From positions 1-40,014 of the forward strand of contig JAFXAQ010000062.1 of assembly GCA_017516925.1 (NCBI GenBank): DNA of 40,014 nucleotides, read 5' to 3'. This stretch comes from Oscillospiraceae bacterium (lineage in GTDB: Bacteria > Bacillota > Clostridia > Oscillospirales > Oscillospiraceae). Shown piece after piece: positions 29,818 to 38,284 of this stretch. Under the pieces are notes generated by a model, which was not told the DNA's origin, searched no databases, and saw only the letters and a list, made by a program, of their open reading frames with translations. Each line of letters opens with the position of its first letter. Positions within the stretch are counted from its first letter, which is position 1. The position numbers and the translations under genes were made by a program.

Positions 29818-31038
29818 ATGAACCTTATAAAAAAAGCAATGCTTTTCTGCAAGAAAGAAGGCATAAAAAACACGCTGGTCAGAACCTCCGAAAAAATTGG
29901 GGAGGCAATCCTGCGCACCCCCGGTATTTTGAAGGAAAAGCTGGCTGCTGACCATTTTTACCGCCAGATTGAAGAAAAGGTCTCCGGCAAGCAGGTTTAC
30001 ATTGTAATCCCTTGTATTGACTGGAACATTCCTCTGTATCAGCGTCCCCACCAGATTGCTACGGTGCTTTCCGCCAGACCGGATACGCAGGTATTTTTTG
30101 TTTCCGACGAATACCGGTACGACAATTTTGCCGGACTGTCTCCTGTCAATCCCCAGCTGGACCTGCTGTCCTGGAGAATTGTGCCCAAAATCGGCTCTGC
30201 GTTCAGCAAAGCCCGGCAGGTTACGGTTTTTATGAGCTGGCCAAGGCATGCCGATTTGCTGGAGCACATTCCTTACAGCAAGCTGGTTTATGAATACATT
30301 GATGACCTTTCTCTGTTTTACTATTACACAGAGGATATGAAAAACAAGCACTACGAGCTAATCCGGGATGCGGATTTGACTGTGTGCACCGCCCGGGCAT
30401 TGCTGGAGGATGCAAAGCCCATTGCAAAAAAAGTGCTGCTCAGCCCCAATGCGGGTGATTACGATTTCTTCCACAACAACAGAGGCTGTCCTATGGAGCC
30501 ATCCCTGACGGACAAGCTCAAGCCCTACCAATGTGTGCTGGGCTACTACGGCTGTCTTGCCAGCTGGTTTGACTACGAGCTGGTTATTGAAGTAGCAAAA
30601 CGCAAGCCGCAGTGGTGCTTCCTGCTGGTGGGCTACTGCTTTGACGGTACCATTTCCCGGCTGCAGGAGGCTGCCCTGGACAATATCATTTTGTATCCCG
30701 CCCAGCCCTACCGCAAGCTCCCCAGCTTTGTGGCAGCCTTTGATATCCAGACCATTCCCTTTGTAATCAACGATATCACCAAGGCGACCTCGCCGGTAAA
30801 GCTGTTTGAGTATATGGCAGCAGGAAAGCCCATTTTGACCTCTGCCCTGCCGGAGTGCCTGCAATACCGCAGCGTTACAACATATCAAACCCCGGAGGAA
30901 TTTATCGAAAAAGCAAATACTCTGCTTTCTGTCCGTGAAAATCCCGATTACATTGCGCAAATGGACACAGAAGCAAAACATAACACCTGGGAAGCCAGAG
31001 TAAACGAAATACTAACTGTACTAAATGGAGGCAACTAA
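29818..31038 (+). CDS. GT-B fold glycosyltransferase, paralogue of the middle module of the 34.4-kb fusion protein
   Basis: A 406-residue glycosyltransferase. Landmarks are LYQRPHQIATVLSA near residue 70, YEYIDDLSLFYYY, CTARALLEDA, LGYYGCLASWFDYELV and SPVKLFEYMAAGKPILTS. The last corresponds to the donor-binding region of GT4 enzymes. The same series of motifs occurs in residues about 473-800 of the fusion protein, so the two are homologous. The short basic N-terminus may contact the membrane. ATG 29818 is chosen because an AAGG site precedes it by six bases; the upstream TTG at 29791 and ATG at 29797 lack one. The stop is one base from the wecB start. Confidence 0.84.
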   Translation: MNLIKKAMLFCKKEGIKNTLVRTSEKIGEAILRTPGILKEKLAADHFYRQIEEKVSGKQVYIVIPCIDWNIPLYQRPHQIATVLSARPDTQVFFVSDEYRYDNFAGLSPVNPQLDLLSWRIVPKIGSAFSKARQVTVFMSWPRHADLLEHIPYSKLVYEYIDDLSLFYYYTEDMKNKHYELIRDADLTVCTARALLEDAKPIAKKVLLSPNAGDYDFFHNNRGCPMEPSLTDKLKPYQCVLGYYGCLASWFDYELVIEVAKRKPQWCFLLVGYCFDGTISRLQEAALDNIILYPAQPYRKLPSFVAAFDIQTIPFVINDITKATSPVKLFEYMAAGKPILTSALPECLQYRSVTTYQTPEEFIEKANTLLSVRENPDYIAQMDTEAKHNTWEARVNEILTVLNGGN

Positions 31039-31039
31039 A

Positions 31040-32158
31040 ATGAGAGAGAAAAAACTGAGAGTTATGAGCGTTTTCGGCACCCGTCCCGAGGCCATTAAAA
31101 TGTGCCCTCTGGTAAAGGAGCTGCAGAAAAGCCCTGAAATCGAAAGCATTGTCTGCCTAACCGGTCAGCACCGTCAGATGCTGGATCAGGTGACCGAGAT
31201 TTTCGGTGTCACTGCAGACTATGACCTGAACATTATGCGTCCCAGACAGACCCTGACCACCATCACCTCCGACATTTTGCTGGCTATCGAGGATGTTTTG
31301 AAGGAAGCCAAGCCGGATATCGTTCTGGTTCACGGTGACACCTCCACCTCCTTCGTTGTGGCACTGGCCGCCTTCTATCAGCAGATTCCCGTAGGTCACG
31401 TGGAAGCAGGTCTGCGCACCTTCAATCCCTACTCTCCCTTCCCTGAGGAAATGAACCGCTGCCTCACCGGCAGACTGGCTTTGATGCATTTTGCCCCCAC
31501 GGTGAAGAACGAGCAGAACCTGAAAAACGAAGGCATCGTGAAGAATGTCTTCATCACCGGCAACACTGTTATCGACGCCTTCCAGACCACCGTTCGGAAA
31601 GACTATCAATTTAAGGCTCCCGAGCTGGCTGGCTTTGACCCCAGCAACGGACGCACCATACTAATGACTGCCCACCGCCGTGAGAATCTGGGTGAGCCTC
31701 TGGAAAACATCTGCCGGGCTGTCCGCCGTCTGGTTGCGGAATTCCCGGATGTGAATGTGGTTTATCCCGTGCATATGAACCCCGCTGTCCGCCAGACCGT
31801 CAATTCCATTCTGGGCGATATTGACCGTGTCCACCTGATTGAGCCTGTGGACGTAGAGGATATGCACAACCTGATGGACAGAAGCTATCTGGTGATGACC
31901 GACTCCGGCGGACTGCAGGAGGAAGCCCCCTCCTGCGGTGTTCCCGTTCTGGTTCTGCGTACCGAGACCGAGCGTCCCGAGGCTGTGGAGGCCGGTACTG
32001 TCAAGGTGGTGGGCGTTGACGAGGAAGTAATCTATCAGGAGGCCGTAACCCTGCTGACCAACCAGGCCAAGTACGACGAAATGGCCCGGGCTGTAAACCC
32101 CTACGGCGACGGTCACGCTTCCGAGAGAATTGTCAAGCACCTGCTGGACACCCTGTAA
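31040..32158 (+). CDS. wecB: UDP-N-acetylglucosamine 2-epimerase (non-hydrolysing)
   Basis: Interconverts UDP-GlcNAc and UDP-ManNAc, a precursor of teichoic acid linkage units and capsules. The 372-residue GT-B-like enzyme carries SVFGTRPEAIKM, TGQHRQMLD, VLVHGDTSTS, GHVEAGLRTFNPYSPFPEE, TAHRREN, PVHMNP and TDSGGLQEEAPSCGVPVLVLR, all as expected for WecB/MnaA. ATG 31040 has GGAGG eight bases upstream. Its codon usage is GC-rich and looks like that of core genes, unlike the end of the cluster. It makes ManNAc or a derivative (the acid is possible, though no WecC dehydrogenase is here) a likely component of the exported glycan. Confidence 0.96.
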   Translation: MREKKLRVMSVFGTRPEAIKMCPLVKELQKSPEIESIVCLTGQHRQMLDQVTEIFGVTADYDLNIMRPRQTLTTITSDILLAIEDVLKEAKPDIVLVHGDTSTSFVVALAAFYQQIPVGHVEAGLRTFNPYSPFPEEMNRCLTGRLALMHFAPTVKNEQNLKNEGIVKNVFITGNTVIDAFQTTVRKDYQFKAPELAGFDPSNGRTILMTAHRRENLGEPLENICRAVRRLVAEFPDVNVVYPVHMNPAVRQTVNSILGDIDRVHLIEPVDVEDMHNLMDRSYLVMTDSGGLQEEAPSCGVPVLVLRTETERPEAVEAGTVKVVGVDEEVIYQEAVTLLTNQAKYDEMARAVNPYGDGHASERIVKHLLDTL

Positions 32159-32173
32159 TGAGGAAAGGACTAC

Positions 32174-32983
32174 ATGAGAATCCTTCAAAAAATGTATCAT
32201 TTGCTCCACGCAATTTATCATGACCGCCGTCTGCTGGTAAATCTTTCCATGCAGGATTTTAAGCGGCGCTTTGCCGGCTCCTACTTCGGCACGCTGTGGG
32301 GCTTTGTAAACCCCTTGCTGACCATGACGGTGTACTGGGCCGTTTTTCAGTTCGGCTTCCGCAACGGTGATATTGACAACCATCCGTTTGTGCTGTGGTT
32401 TATGAGTGGTATTGTTCCCTGGCTGTTCTTCTCCGAGGCTTTTTCCAGCGCCAGCAACAGCTTTCTGGAATACAGCTATCTGGTTAAAAAGGTCGTTTTT
32501 AATATCAACATCCTGCCCCTTGTGAAGATTGTCTCCTGTATGATCGTCCACCTGTTCTTTATGGCGCTGATTGGCATTATCTGCTGCTTCTTTGGGTATT
32601 ATCCTACACTGTACTGGCTGCAGCTTCCCTATTACCTGCTGTGCTGTGTTTGCCTGATTTTTGCAGTGACCTTGTCCTTTGCGTCGATTATGGTGTTTTT
32701 CAGAGACCTGAACCAGATTATCGGCATCATTCTGCTGATTGGTATGTGGGGCACCCCCATTGCCTGGACGCTGGACGCATTCCCTGAGAGCGTGCATTTC
32801 ATCTTCAAGCTGAACCCCATTTTCTATATTGTAGAGGGCTACCGGGACTGCTTTGTGCAGCAAATCTGGTTCTGGCAAAAGTATAACCAGACGCTCTACT
32901 TCTGGGGTCTGGTCAGCATCCTTTTGCTGGTTGGCGCATTCTTCTACGACAGACTGAAAAACAGTTTTGCAGATTTCCTGTAA
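32174..32983 (+). CDS. ABC-2 type polysaccharide exporter permease (Wzm/TagG type)
   Basis: A 269-residue integral membrane protein with six predicted helices. The N-terminus has the typical MQDFKRRFAGSYFGTLWGFVNPLL entry, split over two segments, and the C-terminal part has LNPIFYIVEGYRD. In Gram-positives TagG exports wall teichoic acid; Wzm exports O-antigen and capsule glycans. The chain crosses the membrane undecaprenyl-linked with the ATPase encoded next. AAAGGA precedes ATG 32174. It lies 15 bases after wecB. Confidence 0.93.
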   Translation: MRILQKMYHLLHAIYHDRRLLVNLSMQDFKRRFAGSYFGTLWGFVNPLLTMTVYWAVFQFGFRNGDIDNHPFVLWFMSGIVPWLFFSEAFSSASNSFLEYSYLVKKVVFNINILPLVKIVSCMIVHLFFMALIGIICCFFGYYPTLYWLQLPYYLLCCVCLIFAVTLSFASIMVFFRDLNQIIGIILLIGMWGTPIAWTLDAFPESVHFIFKLNPIFYIVEGYRDCFVQQIWFWQKYNQTLYFWGLVSILLLVGAFFYDRLKNSFADFL

Positions 32984-33002
32984 GCATCAGAAAGGATTTG
33001 CT

Positions 33003-34364
33003 GTGAATACAAACAAAAAGATTATCATTGACAACATCTCCAAGATTTACAATATGTATAATTCTCCTACGGATCGGCTTAAGGAGGCATTTTCCCTGCG
33101 CTCCAGCTGCTATCACACGGAGTTTTATGCCCTGAAAAACATCAGCTTTGATGTTGGAGAAGGCGAAATCGTGGGCATTATGGGCCGTAACGGTGCCGGT
33201 AAGTCCACCCTGCTGAAGATTATTACCGGTGTCCTGCAGCCTACTTACGGCGCTGTATCGGTCTCCGGACGTATCAGCTCCCTGCTGGAGCTGGGCGCAG
33301 GCTTCAACCCGGAATATTCCGGTATCGAGAATATTTATTTCTACGGCACCATTATGGGGCTATCCCATAATGAGATTACCGAACGGCTTCAGGATATTCT
33401 GGATTTTGCGGAAATCGGCGACTATGTTTACCAGCCTGTGAAAACCTACTCCAGCGGTATGTTCGCCCGGCTGGCATTCTCCTGCGCCATCAATGTGGAG
33501 CCGGAAATTCTGATCGTGGACGAAATTCTCAGCGTCGGTGATATCCGGTTCCAGGCAAAGTGCTTTAAAAAGTTCAAGGAATTTAAGGAAAAAGGCGTCA
33601 CCATTCTCTACGTCGGTCACGATATTTCCACTATGCGCACCTTCTGCGACCGTTGTATCTGGCTCAACCAGGGCGAAATCGTGGATATGGGCGACCCCAC
33701 ATATATCTCCGCCAAGTATGTGGAGTTTATGTACGTGGATAACTTGACTGAGTTCACCAATTACAAAACTTTCAAGAAAGACCAGGATACTGCTGCGGAA
33801 GAAACAACGTTGGAAGGGCCAGAGGAAACAGCACCCTTATCTGAAACGCTTTCCACCATTGAAATACCTGAATCCTCGGAAGAAAACCGCGAGGAGAGAA
33901 TTACATTAGGCAGACCCCTGGCTCACTGGGGCAGCTGCACCGGACTAATTCAGGATATCTGCATTACAGCAAACGGCGAGGACCTGCAAACCTGTGATCC
34001 TTGGGATGAAATTACCATATCCTTCTCTATGTGCTATTCTGACAAGGTCGACTATGAAAATCTTTCTGCAGCATTCTCCATCAAGAACCGGGAAGGTGTT
34101 GACATGATTGTCAAAACCACCTACGACGACGGTATGAAGCTAACGAATCCGAAAGAAGGTCCGCTTCACTTCGAGTTTAAGCTAAAGCCCCTTCTGACAA
34201 ACGGCGATTACTATCTTGTTCTGTGTCTGGAGAACCGCAAGGAAGCTGTAATTACCTACTATGAGTATATCGAAGGCGCAAAATACTTTAAGGTATTTGA
34301 AAGCAAGCAGTTGTTTGGAAGATTTCTTCCTGATATTACAACAACAGTGAAAGGACTGAATTAA
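33003..34364 (+). CDS. Polysaccharide exporter ATPase with C-terminal carbohydrate-binding domain (Wzt type)
   Basis: A 453-residue protein. The ABC domain (1-250) has Walker A GRNGAGKST (61-69), the TagH/Wzt-type signature YSSGM (149-153), Walker B ILIVDE (Asp173-Glu174) and the switch His in VGHDIS. An acidic Glu/Thr-rich linker (about 258-300) leads to a beta-rich domain (about 305-453) of the Wzt C-terminal type (IQDICITANGE, DEITISFSM, HFEFKLKPLLTNGDYYLVLCLE). In E. coli O9a and related systems this domain recognises the terminal modification of the finished chain. GTG 33003, six bases after AAAGGA, is chosen because the in-frame ATG at 32967 overlaps the permease gene. From about 33760 the base composition becomes more A+T-rich. 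Confidence 0.93.
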   Translation: MNTNKKIIIDNISKIYNMYNSPTDRLKEAFSLRSSCYHTEFYALKNISFDVGEGEIVGIMGRNGAGKSTLLKIITGVLQPTYGAVSVSGRISSLLELGAGFNPEYSGIENIYFYGTIMGLSHNEITERLQDILDFAEIGDYVYQPVKTYSSGMFARLAFSCAINVEPEILIVDEILSVGDIRFQAKCFKKFKEFKEKGVTILYVGHDISTMRTFCDRCIWLNQGEIVDMGDPTYISAKYVEFMYVDNLTEFTNYKTFKKDQDTAAEETTLEGPEETAPLSETLSTIEIPESSEENREERITLGRPLAHWGSCTGLIQDICITANGEDLQTCDPWDEITISFSMCYSDKVDYENLSAAFSIKNREGVDMIVKTTYDDGMKLTNPKEGPLHFEFKLKPLLTNGDYYLVLCLENRKEAVITYYEYIEGAKYFKVFESKQLFGRFLPDITTTVKGLN

Positions 34365-34367
34365 CAC

Positions 34368-37300
34368 ATGTCTCAGATAAATTCATCTGAATATTGGGAA
34401 GAACGCTTTTCTTCTGGAGACTGGGAAGTTAACAACGGCAGGGCGCAGACCTCCTATTTTTATCGTCTGCTGACCAAAATGATGCCTCAATGGGCAAAGC
34501 AAGACATCGTCCGCAACAACTATAATTTGGTTGATTTCGGCTGCGCAGAAGGTCAGGGTTTGCCCATTCTCGCAGCTGAGTTGGGTGCCGATATTGAGGG
34601 TGTTGATTTCTCTAAAAGCGCAATCCAGAATGCTTCTGCACTGTACCCCAGTTTCCGTTTTGAAACTGCGGATGTGTGGAAATACGAAAAGGAACACGAT
34701 GTTTCCATTGTATCCAATATTATCGAGCATTTTGATATGCCTTTTGTACTACTGAAGCATATTGCAAGCATTACCAAAAAGTACATTGTAGTCATGATAC
34801 CTTTGGAAGAGGTCAACTTGATGCCTGAACACAAGTTTACTTTCTTTTACAACAACATTCCTGTCAGTATCGAAAACTTCAATCTCGTGTACTTCGCTGA
34901 GCATGACTGCCGCAATGATGACGAGCAACTGTTTTTTGCTAAGCAGATTTTCCTGCTGTATTCCAGCGACAACACTATATCTCAGGATCTATCCATTGCC
35001 AGTTCCAATGGTTTGCATCAACTACTTAATGCGCAAAAAGAAGAACAAACACTGTATGAAAAGTTTCTTATATCCCTCACAACCAAGCTACAGGAAACCG
35101 AAGACCGGCTGAACAACTACGCAACTGTTCTGCAAAATGACATCAAGGCAGAAATCCATAATGCAAGCAACTACGCTTCCTTTTTACAGAGTGAAATACA
35201 GAACAATTTGCAGGAACATCTGGGTGAGCTTATACGCAGCGCTGCAGATGAGGCCAGACAGCGATACACCGAAAATGTGGTTGAAGCTATCGACAAAAAG
35301 AATCTGGAAATCCAGACACTGAATACAGAAATTGCACGTCTGGTATCCTTATATAATGAAGTTGACAGCAAATTCCTTAATCTTGTAAATCGCTTTAATA
35401 ATCTAAATGATGCCTACGGTCTAGTCGTAGAGGAAAACGCATCGATTAAAACCTCTAGAACCTACAAGTTCGCAAAGCTAACCTGGAAAATTGCAGAAAA
35501 ACTGCATTTAATTGGTGTCGTTCGTTTTCTCTTGGAAGCAAGATATGTTGGACTTAGACAGGCCCTAAAACAGAGAAAGATACGCAAACAGGCTGTTCAA
35601 GAAGTACCGCTGCTAGACAATCTTATCCCCGAAATTGAGAACACACTGGAAAACACAGACTCCTACGAGAAAGAGCAAATTGATGCATTAAATTATCGCA
35701 AAACACTGTATACCACTACATTGTCTCTGCATATGACAGAAACAGCTAAAGCTGTAGCAACTATTCTTGCTGAGCGCTCGTATAAGGGTATTGTCGTATA
35801 TCCTCATTCTGTCCACTGGGAACCTGTACAACGCCCCCAGCATTTCCTTCGGGCGTTTGCCGAAAAAGGATATATCTGTTTCTTTTGTGAGGCCGTTTCC
35901 GAAGGTTTAGGCTGTGAAGAGAAGTATCCTAATGTTTTTGTCGTATATGGTGAAGAAAACCTTCTTTGGCCTCTGCAGGATAAGTGTCCCCTTGTTTTGA
36001 TGACATACCATATGCAGACCGCTTTTGTTGATGCACTTCCGCATAAAGTCCTGTGGTTTGATTTGCTGGACAATCTGGATTTCTTCGCTGGAGGAAATTC
36101 TTCTCTTGCAATCACTATTTATAACAAGTTAGTTTCCGAAGCTGCAATTGTATCCTATTCCGCTGACAATTTGAGAAGCTATATTCCAGAACGTAACGAC
36201 GCAATCAAGCTGAATAATGGTGTTATGTTGTCGGACTTTTTGGACGCAAACTACGACGCCAAGGTCGAACTCCTTGAAAGTATCAAAAAACGCGGCAATA
36301 AGATTATTGGCTATTACGGTGCAATTGAGGAATGGTTTGACAAAGATGCAATCAAAACACTTCTTGAAAAAACTGATTTCGAGATCGTGCTGATTGGTCG
36401 TGTAGGAATCAGTTTCGAGGATATCCAAAATGAGCGACTGCACCTGCTGGGAATGGTTCCATATAAGGAGCTTGGAGTTTACGCAAAATACTTTGACCTT
36501 GCAATCATTCCTTTTATCAAAAACAAGCTCACTGACTCTGTATCTCCCGTTAAGTTCTATGAATATGTGGCACAGGGGCTGCCGGTTTTGTCCTCCGATA
36601 TTCAGGAGATGCGTCAGTACGTAACGAATCAGGTCTGCATCTATCATAACACTGAAGAATTGATCACCCTAGCCCAAAATCTCTGTGCGCAAGCTTTGGA
36701 TAAAAAAGCATTGCTTAAAATCGCAGAAGAAAACACTTGGAACAACAGAGCTCAGAAAGTTATCGACACACTTTCTTCTCAGCCCACCGGTCTTTGCTGT
36801 TTTGCTGATTTCCGGACAACTGGAATGGTAGCTGTAGAGGCGGTAACTTTCTTCAAATACGATGGGTCTACCTATTATTCTGGTGGTGCTGAACGTTATT
36901 TGTTGGATTTACAAGAGGTATGTAATGAGCTGAACGTTCCTTATCGTGTTTATCAATACGGCGAATACAACTGGGTCAGATTCTATAATACTGTCGAAGT
37001 AATGGGCATGCAGGCAGTGGAAAATGATGTCAACCTTTACTGCTTGCCCCTGATCAATGAAATGAATGGGGCTTTTGAGAAAAATATTTCTCAAAGCGGC
37101 AAGCTTGCAATTTATTCCCCATTTTATATCTTAACTAACAACGTGCAGATTCCTACTGTAGGAATCAGCCACGGCATTTCTTGGGACAGCGAATTCAATC
37201 ACTTTACAGATGGCAATTTGTTCTGGCAGATCAATAAGAATATCATCGATGCCGCAGGCTACTGTGACCAGATGATTTCCGTTGATACCAATACTTGTAA

Positions 37301-38174
37301 CTGGTTCCAGACGCTGGATTACGATACCGGACGTAAGATCCACTATATCCCCAACTATGTGGATAATGAGGAATTCTCTCCCCGTGAGGATTACCTAGAG
37401 CCTCGGGAAAAGGTGGTCATCACATATCCCAGACGTCTGTACGGTGCTCGCGGCCTATATGTGGTTCTGGATGTGATTGATGATATTCTGGAAAAATATC
37501 CCAATGCAGAGTTCCACTTTGTGGGCAAGGGCTTTGAGCAGGATACCAAGCACGTGGAGAAGAAGATCCAAAAGTGGGGCGACCGGGTCAAATGGTATTC
37601 CAAGGCACCCAACCAGATGCATGAAGTTTACAAGATAACTGACGTATCTCTGGTTCCCACCATGTACAGTGAAGGCACCAGCCTATCCTGTTTGGAGGCG
37701 CTGTCCAGCGGCAACGTTGTGATTGCAACCAGAGTTGGCGGTCTGACCGACCTGATTCTCAGCGACTTTAACGGCAAGCTGGTGGAACCCACCGGCGAAT
37801 CTATCAAGGAAGCTCTGTACGATCTGCTGGATCATCCCGAAAAGATGCGTCAGCTGAAGAAGAATGCTGTAGAATCTGCCAAAGCATTTTCCAAGACTAA
37901 GTGGAAAAAAGAATGGAAGAAAATCATCTCCCAGTATGTATCTGAAAATGATACCTGTACCACACCGTCCCGCTGTATGATTAAGCTGAGTTCTGAGGCT
38001 GCCCTAAAGCATGCAGATACCCAGAAGCTGATCCGTGAGTATCTGGAAAAGGGCTGGTATGTCTATGTAGCCTGCAAGAACAATCCCTTGCGCTACAACA
38101 GCTATAAGCGTCTTCAGTACATTGATCTGGATGAAGATCTGTATTTTACACCGGAAAAAACCATTGAGGTGTAA
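34368..38174 (+). CDS. Fusion protein: SAM methyltransferase + coiled coil + two glycosyltransferase modules
   Basis: A 1268-residue cytoplasmic protein with four parts. (1) About 1-205: class I methyltransferase with SAM motif VDFGCAEGQG near residue 54, the acidic strand GVDFSKS and motif SNIIEHF. (2) About 225-370: a long helical, heptad-like region (TKLQETEDRLNNYATVLQND, EIQTLNTEIARLVSLYNEV). (3) About 473-800: a GT-B module beginning GIVVYPHSVHWEPVQRPQHF, with LGYYGAIEEW-like and SPVKFYEYVAQGLPVLSS motifs, paralogous to the gene at 29818. (4) About 805-1210: a GT4 module with YSGGAERYLLDL, VGISHGISWDSEF and the E-x7-E motif EGTSLSCLEALSS near 1102. The arrangement of methyltransferase plus coiled coil recalls WbdD, the chain terminator of O9a polymannan. 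The Shine-Dalgarno is weak and distant, and it lies three bases after the Wzt gene. Until about 37.3 kb its codons are more A+T-rich than those of its neighbours. Confidence 0.88.
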   Translation: MSQINSSEYWEERFSSGDWEVNNGRAQTSYFYRLLTKMMPQWAKQDIVRNNYNLVDFGCAEGQGLPILAAELGADIEGVDFSKSAIQNASALYPSFRFETADVWKYEKEHDVSIVSNIIEHFDMPFVLLKHIASITKKYIVVMIPLEEVNLMPEHKFTFFYNNIPVSIENFNLVYFAEHDCRNDDEQLFFAKQIFLLYSSDNTISQDLSIASSNGLHQLLNAQKEEQTLYEKFLISLTTKLQETEDRLNNYATVLQNDIKAEIHNASNYASFLQSEIQNNLQEHLGELIRSAADEARQRYTENVVEAIDKKNLEIQTLNTEIARLVSLYNEVDSKFLNLVNRFNNLNDAYGLVVEENASIKTSRTYKFAKLTWKIAEKLHLIGVVRFLLEARYVGLRQALKQRKIRKQAVQEVPLLDNLIPEIENTLENTDSYEKEQIDALNYRKTLYTTTLSLHMTETAKAVATILAERSYKGIVVYPHSVHWEPVQRPQHFLRAFAEKGYICFFCEAVSEGLGCEEKYPNVFVVYGEENLLWPLQDKCPLVLMTYHMQTAFVDALPHKVLWFDLLDNLDFFAGGNSSLAITIYNKLVSEAAIVSYSADNLRSYIPERNDAIKLNNGVMLSDFLDANYDAKVELLESIKKRGNKIIGYYGAIEEWFDKDAIKTLLEKTDFEIVLIGRVGISFEDIQNERLHLLGMVPYKELGVYAKYFDLAIIPFIKNKLTDSVSPVKFYEYVAQGLPVLSSDIQEMRQYVTNQVCIYHNTEELITLAQNLCAQALDKKALLKIAEENTWNNRAQKVIDTLSSQPTGLCCFADFRTTGMVAVEAVTFFKYDGSTYYSGGAERYLLDLQEVCNELNVPYRVYQYGEYNWVRFYNTVEVMGMQAVENDVNLYCLPLINEMNGAFEKNISQSGKLAIYSPFYILTNNVQIPTVGISHGISWDSEFNHFTDGNLFWQINKNIIDAAGYCDQMISVDTNTCNWFQTLDYDTGRKIHYIPNYVDNEEFSPREDYLEPREKVVITYPRRLYGARGLYVVLDVIDDILEKYPNAEFHFVGKGFEQDTKHVEKKIQKWGDRVKWYSKAPNQMHEVYKITDVSLVPTMYSEGTSLSCLEALSSGNVVIATRVGGLTDLILSDFNGKLVEPTGESIKEALYDLLDHPEKMRQLKKNAVESAKAFSKTKWKKEWKKIISQYVSENDTCTTPSRCMIKLSSEAALKHADTQKLIREYLEKGWYVYVACKNNPLRYNSYKRLQYIDLDEDLYFTPEKTIEV

Positions 38175-38253
38175 TTAACCTAAGTCTAGTCAATACTTTA
38201 GGCTTGCTGATGCACCAGTCAGGAAAAAGTAAACACTTAAGAACCATAGTTTT

Positions 38254-38284
38254 AGCGGAGTGGAATTATTTCCACTCCGCTTTT
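38254..38284. terminator. Terminator after the polysaccharide cluster, shared with nagA
   Basis: A 12-bp perfect stem (38254-38265 with 38270-38281) with TTAT loop and T3-T4 on the plus side. On the minus side there is a TTTT run past the stem too, so it can serve both convergent units. Confidence 0.82.

Noticed and set aside
31661..32878. 405-codon minus-strand open frame
   Set aside because: Antisense to wecB and the Wzm permease; no family features.
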